Below are positions 10,142 to 19,430 of a stretch of 64,000 nt of DNA, piece after piece (position 1 is the first letter of the stretch; every line of letters begins with the position of its first letter). Origin of the DNA: Diplonema japonicum. Its lineage: Eukaryota; Euglenozoa; Diplonemea; Diplonemida; Diplonemidae. Location of the stretch: contig OZ025648.1 of assembly GCA_964019335.1 (NCBI GenBank), positions 248,001-312,000 of the forward strand. The letters are read 5' to 3'. The position numbers and the translations under genes are program-made. Under the pieces are notes generated by a model. It saw only the letters and a program-made list of their open reading frames with translations, was not told where the DNA came from and ran no database searches.

Positions 10142-10765
10142 TTACGCCTCCTTGAGAAAGTCGACAGCCGCAGTGAAGGCCTCGAAGGCGTCAATAGTTC
10201 CGTTGAGGGTGGTGTGTCTGGGTGGAGCATTTCGGTGCTGTGCAGGGAGGTTGATGAGGTAGTGTTTCCACACTAGATTGGAGTACCAGTCTGTCCATTC
10301 TGGAGGTGGTGAAGAAGAGCTTTTGCTGTGACGCAAAAAGCGTCGGAGCGAACACGTATCGCAAGGGGGTGCCAAGAAGATGCCCACGTCGAAAACTTCT
10401 GCTAGCAAAGGGTTGTGGAAGATGAGGAACCCTTCAACAACGATGAAGACCCTGCCTGTCTTTGATGGGACAGTCTTCATAACGTCGAAGTCCCCACGGT
10501 GCGTCGTGACTGGCGCTAGTTTGCGCTTGTGTTTTATGGCATTCACCACTGACCTAACAGCCTTAGCACACCCCTCAAAGTTCATCACTTCAGGCACTTC
10601 CCAGTTCATTCCATAGACAGGATCGTCTTTTACCTTCTTTCCATCAAGCCACCAGTCCTGCTGAATCACGTCTGCTGGGCTTTTAAGCTCTTCTGCTAAC
10701 CTCTTTGCTAGCAGTGTCTTCCCGGATCCTGACGGCCCCGCTATTCCAATTACAACAATTTCCAT
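10142..10765 (-). CDS. Nicotinamide riboside kinase / uridine-kinase-like P-loop kinase
   Basis: 207 residues, single exon. The Walker A loop GIAGPSGSGKT lies at residues 7-17. The DWW at about 37-39 after VIQQ fits the NRK-type substrate-binding region, as does the YGMNWEVPEVMNFE segment (NRK enzymes have a similar WDxPEAxDF). A buried strand FIVVEGFLIF carries the likely Walker B acidic residue, and the RRFLRH lid follows. NRK phosphorylates nicotinamide riboside to NMN in NAD+ salvage; uridine kinase is the alternative. I favour NRK from the W..PE..NFE motif and the size. Confidence 0.7.
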   Translation of the reverse strand: MEIVVIGIAGPSGSGKTLLAKRLAEELKSPADVIQQDWWLDGKKVKDDPVYGMNWEVPEVMNFEGCAKAVRSVVNAIKHKRKLAPVTTHRGDFDVMKTVPSKTGRVFIVVEGFLIFHNPLLAEVFDVGIFLAPPCDTCSLRRFLRHSKSSSSPPPEWTDWYSNLVWKHYLINLPAQHRNAPPRHTTLNGTIDAFEAFTAAVDFLKEA

Positions 10766-11223
10766 GTGTAGGGTTTACTGGGTATTTTGTGATTTTAAAC
10801 AATCGACCAGGAGGCCAAGAGAATATATAAAAAAAAAAAGAGAGAGAGAGAGAGAGAGAAAATACTAAAGCACACGTTTTTTGGTGAGTTCCAATAAAAA
10901 AAACAAGTGAGAAGAGAGGAAGAAAGGGGGGGGGGGGGGGAAGGGGGAAGGTAAGAGGGGGGGAAAAAAAGGTGGGGGACATGAATGAGTTTTCTTTTTT
11001 TTGGAAAAAAAACCTCTCTTTTTTTTTTTTGCCCCCTCCCCATTTTCCCCATCGCTTTCCATCCTTTCTTTTTTTCTTCTCTTCCTATTTTTCTCTTCAA
11101 TAACATCAATAACAAAAAAAAAGCCACCCTTGTTGTTTCTTCTTTTTCATTTTTTTTTTTTTTTTTTTTTTACAAGTAAAAAACCGCGACGAAAAAAATA
11201 AGGGGGGGGGGGAAATTCCTCCT
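10766..11223. other. Intergenic spacer of homopolymers
   Basis: Composed almost wholly of A, T, G and purine tracts, including a GA repeat near 10840-10860 and a G run near 10926-10940. No gene, RNA or ordered repeat is visible. On the minus strand it would hold the 3' end of the carboxypeptidase transcript and the 5' leader of the kinase. Confidence 0.6.
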
Positions 11224-12465
11224 CTAGTAAGGGTTGTTGAGGATGACAAATCCAAACTCCTTCAAAGCGTTGAAGGTTTCGATCCCAGTGGGCTGGATAA
11301 TGGTGGCAGGCGACGTGAATGTCCCGGGAAGCTCCACAGCAACAGAGTAACGATCCCCAAGCTCACCATAAGCATAATCAACAGAAGACCCGGACGCCAC
11401 GTAAATAACATGAGAAATAGGACCGTACGCGTACTGCTTGCCGTTGACTTGCTTAATGGCTGTAACGCACTTCTCGTTAGCGTCCATCTGGTGCTGGTAG
11501 TCCTCCGCGGGGGGCAGCGTCGTGGTCCACGACCAAGGGCTCATCCACATCTCCCCACAGCAGTGGAAATCAATGTAACCCTTCTGCCCGTGGGCCTTCA
11601 GGTACTCACCTACCGTTTTGACCTCAATCTCAGAAAACGCCTCCGAACCCATGTACGAGTCAGAGCATGGGTTGGTCGACGCACCTGGCCCACCCCACTT
11701 GTACCCCCAGTTCCTGTTAGGATCAGTTCCAATACAGTTCGACCCAGTATTGGGCGAGCGGGTTTTACGCCACATTCTGTCGTTTGTCCATGAGTAAGCA
11801 TAACCATCGGGGTTGGTGATGGGAAGGAAGGTCCATTCCAGAGAGTCGACAAGGAATTTAAGCTCGCCCGACGTTGTGTATCCATTGAGCAACTGGTAGA
11901 TCATGTAGAGGCCTGTAGCGGGTGACAACCACTCCCTGGCATGGATTGCGTAGTTTGTGAAGACCTTGGGTTTGTCTGCTGATGATGCAGCGCCTGTGAT
12001 GCGCATAGCTAAGAGGTCGCGTCCTTCGTATGACTTCCCCATGTGAACCAGGTCGACGAGGTCAGGGTAAGTGTGGCGCATCTCGTGGATCCAATCGATG
12101 ATCTCGTCGTAGTCGTGGTACTCAAAGTAGTTGAAGTTGTTCGCGCCCATGCCCCGCTTAAACCTTGTCCTGTTGTTGGTCTGTGCGTTGAGGAGCATTT
12201 CCAGGTTGTCGGTTTCAATGGAAGCAGTCATGTTGTGCTTGTTGAGAAGGTTCAGCACGCTGTCAACATTCTCAGGGGGAACTCTCATGTCTACTTTTTT
12301 CCCCACAACCGGGTCGTTCCAGAAGTCTATGTTCTCCATCTCTCGTTCCAACGCTTTTTTGTTTGCCTCGGTTGCCACTGTCGTTCTCAGGACCCTGTGG
12401 TCTTTGTATGATACCTTCTCACCCATGGTCGACGCAGCGACCGCGAGCACCAAGAACGCTCTCAT
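11224..12465 (-). CDS. Secreted M14 zinc carboxypeptidase (A/B type)
   Basis: 413 residues, single exon. The start MRAFLVLAVAAS is a probable signal peptide. A pro-region of about 85 residues (with RVPPENVDSVLNLL) follows, as in pancreatic-type carboxypeptidases. The catalytic domain shows HAREW (zinc ligands His and Glu of HxxE), DPNRNW (substrate-carboxylate-binding Asn-Arg), DFHCC (third zinc His), SGSSVDYAYG (Tyr region) and VAVELPG (catalytic Glu). All key residues are present, so an active enzyme removing C-terminal residues from peptides is likely. It probably acts in a digestive vacuole or is secreted. Confidence 0.92.
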   Translation of the reverse strand: MRAFLVLAVAASTMGEKVSYKDHRVLRTTVATEANKKALEREMENIDFWNDPVVGKKVDMRVPPENVDSVLNLLNKHNMTASIETDNLEMLLNAQTNNRTRFKRGMGANNFNYFEYHDYDEIIDWIHEMRHTYPDLVDLVHMGKSYEGRDLLAMRITGAASSADKPKVFTNYAIHAREWLSPATGLYMIYQLLNGYTTSGELKFLVDSLEWTFLPITNPDGYAYSWTNDRMWRKTRSPNTGSNCIGTDPNRNWGYKWGGPGASTNPCSDSYMGSEAFSEIEVKTVGEYLKAHGQKGYIDFHCCGEMWMSPWSWTTTLPPAEDYQHQMDANEKCVTAIKQVNGKQYAYGPISHVIYVASGSSVDYAYGELGDRYSVAVELPGTFTSPATIIQPTGIETFNALKEFGFVILNNPY

Positions 12466-12977
12466 AGCAGTTTTTTTTTTTGCCCCCTCCTGTAAATGGG
12501 GTTTTCTTTATAGTTAGAATTTGCTGAATGAAAATCGGATGACTTTGTATTCTCTTTTTTTCTTTCTTGAAAAGTGATCTGGTCGAAGTGGATGAATCTT
12601 TTAAAAAAAAAAAAAAAAAAAAGAGTTTCCACGCAGTGGAAAGTGTCAGCAACGAACGGGCTAAACAATAAAATAAAAATTCATGCTCAAAGGGAATATT
12701 CTTGTTTTTTTTTGCTGATTTTTGACCCGAGATGTCCCCCTTATTTTTTCTTCCTCTTTTTTTTGATGAAGGGGTAGGTATAAAAAAAATTGTGGAAGAG
12801 AAAGAAAAAAAAACGCAAAGAGCAAAAAAAAAACCCCCCAACCAAAAAAAAGAAAAGGGGGGGGGGGGGAAGAAACACGCTAATTCCATAACGCTGTTTT
12901 TTCTTTTCCTTTTTTGTTTTTTTTGTTTTTTGTTCGTTCTTTTTTTTTTTTTCCCCTCTTTCTGTTCTCCCCCTGGT
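12466..12977. other. Intergenic spacer between OGFOD1 and carboxypeptidase genes
   Basis: About 510 bases of poly-A, poly-T and G/C tracts. Apparent frames here encode only runs of Lys, Phe, Pro or Gly. On the minus strand an AG acceptor is visible about 20 bases before the carboxypeptidase ATG, which would suit trans-splicing. Nothing else is seen. Confidence 0.55.
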
Positions 12978-14606
12978 TTACTGCTCTTCTTCTGCTTCCT
13001 CATCTTCCATTTCCTCGTCCTCCTCGCTCTCAGCATCGCATTCGATCTCATAGGTAGACACAACATCCCAGCGGGAGCCAGGAGCGGACGCTGAGATGTA
13101 CTTCACAAAACGCATCATTTGTTCATCACGTGCCACAAGGGAGAGGGTATTGTTTGTTGCGTTGATAGAGAGGAGGTCATTGCCGGAATCTTCTTCATTG
13201 CCGTAGGTCTCTGCGGCGACAAGGTCGGAGGTGTCAGCTGCGATGTAGCACTCAAACCCACCAATGTCACCCGTCACCCACCCATCACATGGTGCAACAA
13301 AGCACAGCGTTGCGTCTAGTCTCGTGTCTGGTTCAAGCAGCTTGTGATACGCGACAGTGTAGTCCGCCCCTGCCCTGAACCGCCTCACCTCCCCAACTTC
13401 GCCCAGCGGCCTCAGCCCAGTCAGCACCGCCACCAGTCTTGTGAACGCTGCGCTTTTCATGACGTTGTTCCTCACCTCCTCGATTTTTGTTTTCCCCCCT
13501 TCGTACTTCAGGTATCTCTGCGTCACCGGCGACCCCACCAAGACCACCCCTTCCTTCACCCCTGCATCGTACTCTTTCATGAACTTGTCAGACCCCACCC
13601 CGTCCTTCTCGTCCAGCGCCATGCATTCCCCGAGCACCTCCACCGCAAGTTCTTTTTTCAAAAAGCTCATCAGCTGCACCGACCCGTCCTCGGCGAACTT
13701 CTTGCGGATCTTTTCCCACGACTCGGGTTTCATGTATTCCTCGTTCACGTATTTCTCGAGGAAGGCGATGTCTTTCTTTGTAAGTGAGTCCAACCCGCCC
13801 TCGGGGATGGGCTCTTTGAGAGGCCCGAACACGGTGGGCTCCTTCTTGAGATCCTTGAGCATCGCGAGGGAGCTGGTCTCTTCCGCGTTGGGAGGGGGCT
13901 TGGCAGAGTGGAACCAACCTTGGAGGGAGAGGCGGGGGGTGTCGTCTTGAAGGGTTTCGGCAACGGAGTGGAAGGTAACGCCGGGAGTGACTCTGAAGAC
14001 GACCATTGTGTTGGAGGTGGGGAGCACACGGGAGGTGGGGAGGTTCTCGGGGAGGCCGTCCTTGGTGTCATAGAGCTCGAGGGAGCCGCCCATCTCGGGA
14101 GTCCACGCTTCGTCAGGGTCTGTCAGGTAGATGATGAAGGACACAGCACGGGTGCCAATAACATCATCGTGGCATAGAAGGTGCCCGCCCTTGGAGTAGG
14201 CTTGCATCGCCATGTCAACACGCTCAGTGAGCTCCATTGAGGTACCGCATACTTCGCGCACGAACTCCCTGAACTCTTTCGAGTAAAGTGCGTCGCGAAG
14301 TTTCACGATCGTCGGCACCTTAGCCCGCATCTCCATCAGCTCCTCGTCTTCGCATTCCACGAAGTTCGCCAAGTCCAACGTCTGATACATCTTGAACAGA
14401 TCCGTCTCTTTGAAGTTCGTGTTCAGATTGTCCTTCGCTTCCTTCACAATCTTCCTCAACGAGTCCCCACACAACAGGTTCTGCACGGCCGTGTGTGCAT
14501 ACGGCTTCCCTTTCTCATGCTCCCCTGCGTACACCTTCACCTTTTCCAACGTTTCCTTGTTGAAAAGGCTCGCGTGATCTACTTTTCGCTTTTTCTGAAC
14601 AGGCAT
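12978..14606 (-). CDS. OGFOD1: Prolyl 3-hydroxylase of the OGFOD1/Tpa1 family
   Basis: 542 residues, close to the usual length. A Fe(II)/2-oxoglutarate oxygenase that in other eukaryotes hydroxylates a proline of ribosomal protein uS12 (RPS23) and affects translational accuracy. The N-terminal catalytic domain shows HLLCHDDVIGTRAVSFIIYL (HxD iron ligands), the GGSLELYD strand, TFHSVAE with the distal iron His, and RLSLQGWFH with the 2-oxoglutarate Arg. The C-terminal half is the second, non-catalytic double-stranded beta-helix typical of this family. The tail is a strongly acidic Glu/Asp run. A basic KKRKVDH at residues 5-11 may be a nuclear signal. Confidence 0.92.
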   Translation of the reverse strand: MPVQKKRKVDHASLFNKETLEKVKVYAGEHEKGKPYAHTAVQNLLCGDSLRKIVKEAKDNLNTNFKETDLFKMYQTLDLANFVECEDEELMEMRAKVPTIVKLRDALYSKEFREFVREVCGTSMELTERVDMAMQAYSKGGHLLCHDDVIGTRAVSFIIYLTDPDEAWTPEMGGSLELYDTKDGLPENLPTSRVLPTSNTMVVFRVTPGVTFHSVAETLQDDTPRLSLQGWFHSAKPPPNAEETSSLAMLKDLKKEPTVFGPLKEPIPEGGLDSLTKKDIAFLEKYVNEEYMKPESWEKIRKKFAEDGSVQLMSFLKKELAVEVLGECMALDEKDGVGSDKFMKEYDAGVKEGVVLVGSPVTQRYLKYEGGKTKIEEVRNNVMKSAAFTRLVAVLTGLRPLGEVGEVRRFRAGADYTVAYHKLLEPDTRLDATLCFVAPCDGWVTGDIGGFECYIAADTSDLVAAETYGNEEDSGNDLLSINATNNTLSLVARDEQMMRFVKYISASAPGSRWDVVSTYEIECDAESEEDEEMEDEEAEEEQ

Positions 14607-14729
14607 CTTTCTTTACGTGTCAATGATACCTTTTAGTGACTTAGTGGAGGAACAAGAAGGTGTTAAAAAGAAGTGAGTACCCAAAGAAAGAAATAATAAC
14701 ACAATAAATAACAAAAAGAAAAAATCTAT

Positions 14730-14980
14730 CTAGTCTGAGTCAGTTGAGTCAAAGCTGCTTTTTCGCATTCCCCGCAGGACGGGTCTCTGCGGCACATCGT
14801 CACTGTCGCTGTCACTGTCGTAAGCCTTGCGTGCCGGCTTTGAGGCTTGTTTGCGTGCAGGTTTTTTCGCTTTTTTGGTAGTTTTTTTGTGCTCTTCAAG
14901 AGATCTTTTGATAATCTCTTCCTCCTCGGTATCCATGTCAAAACCGTGGGCGGCAGGGGGAGAAGGGGGTGTCGGCGGCC

Positions 14981-15011
<31 letters not shown>

Positions 15012-17941
15012 CTCCTCCTCTTCTTCTTTTTTAACAGGTGCCTTTACTTCCCGGCCCTTTGGTTGTAGCTTTTCCTCAATGGATGCAAGGGCTGAAGACT
15101 TTCGACGGACGACAGGCCTTTTTGGTGTACGTGGCGACTGTGCCAGTGGTTGTTGTGCACGAGGTGAGGCTGCACGCGGTGACTCATCATCAAAGCCTCC
15201 ATCCTCAGACAGAGTGCCGTCGCTGTAGGCCGTCTCATCATCGTAGCTAGACTCACCGCGTGGCGACCCTGGTGTAGACGGTGCCCTTACACCACCACCC
15301 CGTTTCACTTGCACAGTCACCTTCCCCGCTGCTGGGATACGCGCTAGCAGCTCTTCCCTGCTTCGCACAGGTACGTCACCCACAGCAATAATCTTCATCC
15401 CCGGCAGGATGCCCTTTGCGTATGCCTGCCCGCTGTCTGAAACAGAGTCAACCGCATTCCACATAAGCTGCCCGAAAACCTGTTAATGTTGAATAAAAGG
15501 AAGGCTGGGCATACCATCCCGAGGTCCTCGTCCAGGTCAAGCACAGTTACCATCACGTTGTCGATCCACTCGTCCAGTGTGAGATGCGATGCTGCTGGGA
15601 GGTTCACACACCTCCTGACTGGGTACTGTCTTGAGCTGACCCATGCAAGAACAGTTGCACTCCCTCCCAGTATTTCCTTTTGTCCCACCTGTATCTGGTT
15701 TATTTGGCACTCAACAGATGCGTCCTTGCTTGGTTCACGGGTTCGCACAACCGGCTGACGTGGTGAACTACTTGCCACAGGAGCGGGTTTTGTTTCCAGT
15801 TTGTTCTGCAGAGTGGAATTCTCTTTTTTCAGCCGTTCGATTTCCTTCGTTGCAGTTCGCCCTTCTGTCTCCAATGCGTCGATGCTGTCCATCAAAGTTG
15901 CCTTTTCCCCCTCACAGTAAGCCAGTTCCTTTCGAATATTTTCCAGTTCCTTCCTTGTGGTCTCTCTTCCTTCCTCCAGTTCCTTCTTCACCGCGTCGTG
16001 CTCCCTTTGCAACGCCCCGACCGAGTCTGCCTGCTCCTGTAAGGCTTGTATCTCTTTGTTCCGCTGTGCGAGTTTTTGTTCTTCTTCTTTCAGGGACTCC
16101 TGTTTTGCGGCCAGCCACTTGCCTTTCGAATCCGCTTTGACCACCTTGTCCACCATCATGCCCCGCTCCTGCTTCAATTCAAAGAGATTTTCTGTGAGGG
16201 CGTCGTAGCTCTGCTGCAGCTCGCTAATTTTCTCCTTTGATGTCCTTTCTAGTTCCTCCAGCTTTCTTTCAAGACTTGCGTTTGTTTCGTCGCGCAGAGC
16301 GACGTGCTTTGTGGCTACCGAGAGCTCCTGCTCCAGCTGCTGCGATTCGTTTGCTGACGCTGACAGCCCCTCTGTGGCCCGCTGCAGCCGCACATCGTAT
16401 AGCAGAGTAGATCGGAGCTGCCTTTCCTCCGCTTCAATGGTCTCACGCTTTGATGCCTCGACCTCCATCTCTATGGACAGGGTGCGTGTCGCCTTGTAAC
16501 GTAGCAGGGTGAGCTCTGCCTCCTGTTCGCGGAGGAGCTTCGAGTGTGCCGTCTCAGTACTTTGGAAGTGTTTTTTGAGCAGTGTCACCTCGCAGCTGGC
16601 AGATGTCTCCAGCGTGGACAGCTCACGGCGTGCTGCAGCGTCCGAGAGCTTCACAGTCTTCAGACTCGATTGGAGTTCGGAGACCTGTGCTTCCAACCCT
16701 GCTTTGTCCTTGGCAAAGGACAGTTTGGCAGCTGACAGCTTCGTGTTGGAGGCAGCTATCATGTAGTGCGCAGTCTGCTGGTAGTGCACCTGCCACAGAG
16801 TGTTCAAGGTGCCTTCTGCCTCAGTGCTGACCATGTTCCTGTAGACAACTTCCTCGCATTCAATGGCGCGCAGCTGTTCGTATGTCAGGGTTCGCCGCAC
16901 GCCGTCCACAATTAGCTCCTCACCGAGCTTTGCCTTTTTGAGGTCTTTGATCTCTTGCCTGAGGTTGATGATCTCAACCTCCTTCTCGGTGAGGGTCGCT
17001 GCCGTTTTGGCTTGGTTGAGGGTTGCTTGTGATTTTTGCATTTCGAGCTGTTTCAGGAACTCCGCCTTCATGAAGGCTTCCTGGCTGCTCTTGGTCAGCT
17101 CCCAGTGGGTTTCCTTGGATTGGTGTTTGATGGCCTCGGTGTCGGCAGCTTGTTGGTATTCCTGCTGCAAGAGCGAGTCGTTGTTGGCGAGCATCCATTT
17201 CCGCGTCTCCAGCTCGCGTTCTGCGTGTTTTGCGGTGAGGTTTTCCTCTAGTTCCGCAAGAGTCATGCGGAGCATAGTGCTGTTGAACCTCTCGAACGCG
17301 ATCTCCCTGATACCTTCCTCCTTGAGAACTAGCGCGTTCCGGAGGTACTGTTCCTGCTGCGAGACGACCAGCCACCCGAGGCCGTACTCACGCTGAAGGG
17401 ACATCGAGTATTCTCTTTTGAAACGCTTCGTCTCTGTTTCCTGCACGAGAAGAGCGTTCCGACATTGCTGAAGGAGGACGATCTCTGTGTTCCCTTTAAG
17501 ACTCTCCGGGGGCTTCCACACAAGGTTGACCTGGTTCTCTTTGAACGCTGTGAGTTCGGTAAAAATAGCAGCGTTGTCCTTAGTTTGCATGCGGAGGTGC
17601 TTCAAGGCGCTGTCGCGGTGTAGGGTTGTGATGGTTAACATAAACACTTGTAGCTCCATGCTTCTTTGATGTTCCAGTGAATGGCGTTTTGCGGTTTCCT
17701 TGCTTTCGAACAGAAGGGTTTTGTACAGTCTCGTGTCCGTGTCTGTGCGCTGGTGTCGCTTTCCCTTATGCGGGGTGATATTCTGGAAGGAAAGCTCCCT
17801 TGGGCTCATGAACCTCCTGGGTGTGGTTGATGGCATGGGCTGCTTCCCAGTAGTTGCCAAGACATCCTCTAAGTGTGCAATAAGTGAGTTCGGGTCGTAG
17901 TGCACCCCCGATATGTTGACACTGGCATCTGTACTATCCAT
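14730..17941 (-). CDS. Long coiled-coil protein with C-terminal PDZ-like domain (two exons)
   Basis: Exons 17941-15515 and 15479-14730 join through a 35-nt intron (GTATGC...TTAACAG) to 1058 residues. About residues 60-720 are almost continuous heptad coiled coil. A folded region then begins (VAWVSSRQYPVRRCVNLP) and runs into a PDZ-like unit that crosses the splice junction (AYAKGILPGMKIIAVGDVPV). The last 150 residues are disordered, with a Glu run from a GAA repeat near 14985-15030 and Lys/Ala-rich segments, and end SFDSTDSD. It is likely a cytoskeletal or membrane-tether scaffold; no specific homologue is recognised. Confidence 0.75.
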
Positions 17942-18568
17942 TTTTTTTTATTATGTTTCGGGCATTTCTTTTTTTTTTTTTCCTTTCTTTTTTTTTTTTT
18001 TTTTTTTTTTTTGTATTTTCTGGGGGAGAAAGGCAAAAAAAAAAAAAAAAAAAAAGCTGTGAATTACAAGATGGGAAAAGAAGAAAAAAAAGAGAGAAGA
18101 AGAGAGATGAGTCAAAAAAAAAGGGGAGGCCGGGAGGGAATAAGAAAAGATGATTTTAGAGGGGGTAAAGGGGTACCCTCTCCCCGCAAAAAAAAAACCT
18201 TTTTTTTTGTGTCGTCCCCCCTTTTTTTTTCTATTTCGGAAGACAGAAGTAATAAAAAAAATGAAATAAATGGGGTAGGAAGGAGGCTACCTTATTATTT
18301 TCTTTGCGTTTTGAAAAAAAAAAAAAAAAGGTGCGGGTGAGGAGAGAGCAATATGGCTCTTCATTGTTATAAAGAGTGTCTTCTCATTTTCTTTTTTTTT
18401 TCCCTTCCAAGAAAAAAAAAACCCCTAAAGACAATGTAAAAAAAATATAAAAAATTCGCTACTTCAGAGTGATGGGACGATTTCTTTTCTTCTCTTTTTG
18501 TATCGCTAAAAAAAAAAAAAAAAACAAAAAACAAAAAAAAATCCCAAAAATGAGACTTCTATTTTTTG

Positions 18569-18599
<31 letters not shown>

Positions 18600-19430
18600 C
18601 CCTACATACCTTGCAACCTAAAAATCCTTATACTTTTTAGGATTAGCCAAAAAAAAAAACTTTTAGGTTGCATGTTCCTAGGGAAAGAAATCAAGGCCGC
18701 CTGGTCATATTCCTTGCATATTTATTGATTAAAAAAATCAACGGGGAACAGAGACAATACATCCCCCTTACCCAATAATTTTTCTCTTCTATAAAAACTC
18801 CCTTATCTTTTGTTTATTATTATTATTATTATTATTATTTTTTTTTTTTTTTGCTGGTTAGTTTACTTTCTTTTCTTATTTAAGTAAAACACAAAAAAAT
18901 CGGGGTTTTGCTTATCGATTCCCTACACATCGTAATTAAAAAAGGGGGGGGGGGGGGAAACACACCCAAGGGTGTATCCCATAGTGGAAGGAGAGGTGCA
19001 ACAGAAATAAGTACAGAGGAGTGATGAGTAACTCTTCACCCTCCTCCAGCTCCCAGTTCAGCTTTTTTTTTTTTCTTTATTGTTTTCTTTTTTTATTTTT
19101 ATTCCAAATAAAAAATTTGAAACAGAAAAATTTCTTGTTCTTTTTTCACTAGGGGGGGAGGGAGAAGTGTTAGCAACAACAACCCACCGTAAAAAAAAAA
19201 GAAAAAAAAACAGATCTTTACCAGTTTGGTACAAAAAAAAAAAAAAACAAAACACGACTTTGGGGGGGAGAGGAAGGAAGAGGATGAAGGGAGGTAGAAC
19301 AAAAAAAAAAAAAAATAGATTCTTAAAAAAAAAAATCCATTTTTTTTTCCTTTTTTTCCTTTTTTTTTTCCCCGCCGTTTTTGTGCGGCTCTATAACTTT
19401 CGACAAAAAAAAAAAAAAAAAAAAAAAAAA
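17942..19430. other. Large intergenic spacer with homopolymers, ATT repeat and a hairpin
   Basis: About 1.5 kb between the Ca2+-ATPase and the coiled-coil gene. It is dominated by A and T runs of 8-35 and includes an ATT trinucleotide repeat at about 18815-18840. The only ordered structure is the inverted-repeat segment at 18613-18671, listed separately. No coding frame, tRNA or rRNA is visible. It may carry the long 3' UTR of the Ca2+-ATPase transcript. Confidence 0.6.
18613..18671. repeat. Nested inverted repeat with two exclusive stems
   Basis: GCAACCTAAAA at 18613-18623 is perfectly complementary to TTTTAGGTTGC at 18661-18671. The inner part, CCTAAAAA at 18617-18624, also pairs with TTTTTAGG at 18634-18641, so the same left strand can form either of two hairpins. 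It lies in an AT-rich spacer, where short inverted repeats arise easily by chance, but the 11-bp arm contains GC and is unlike its surroundings. Confidence 0.5.
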
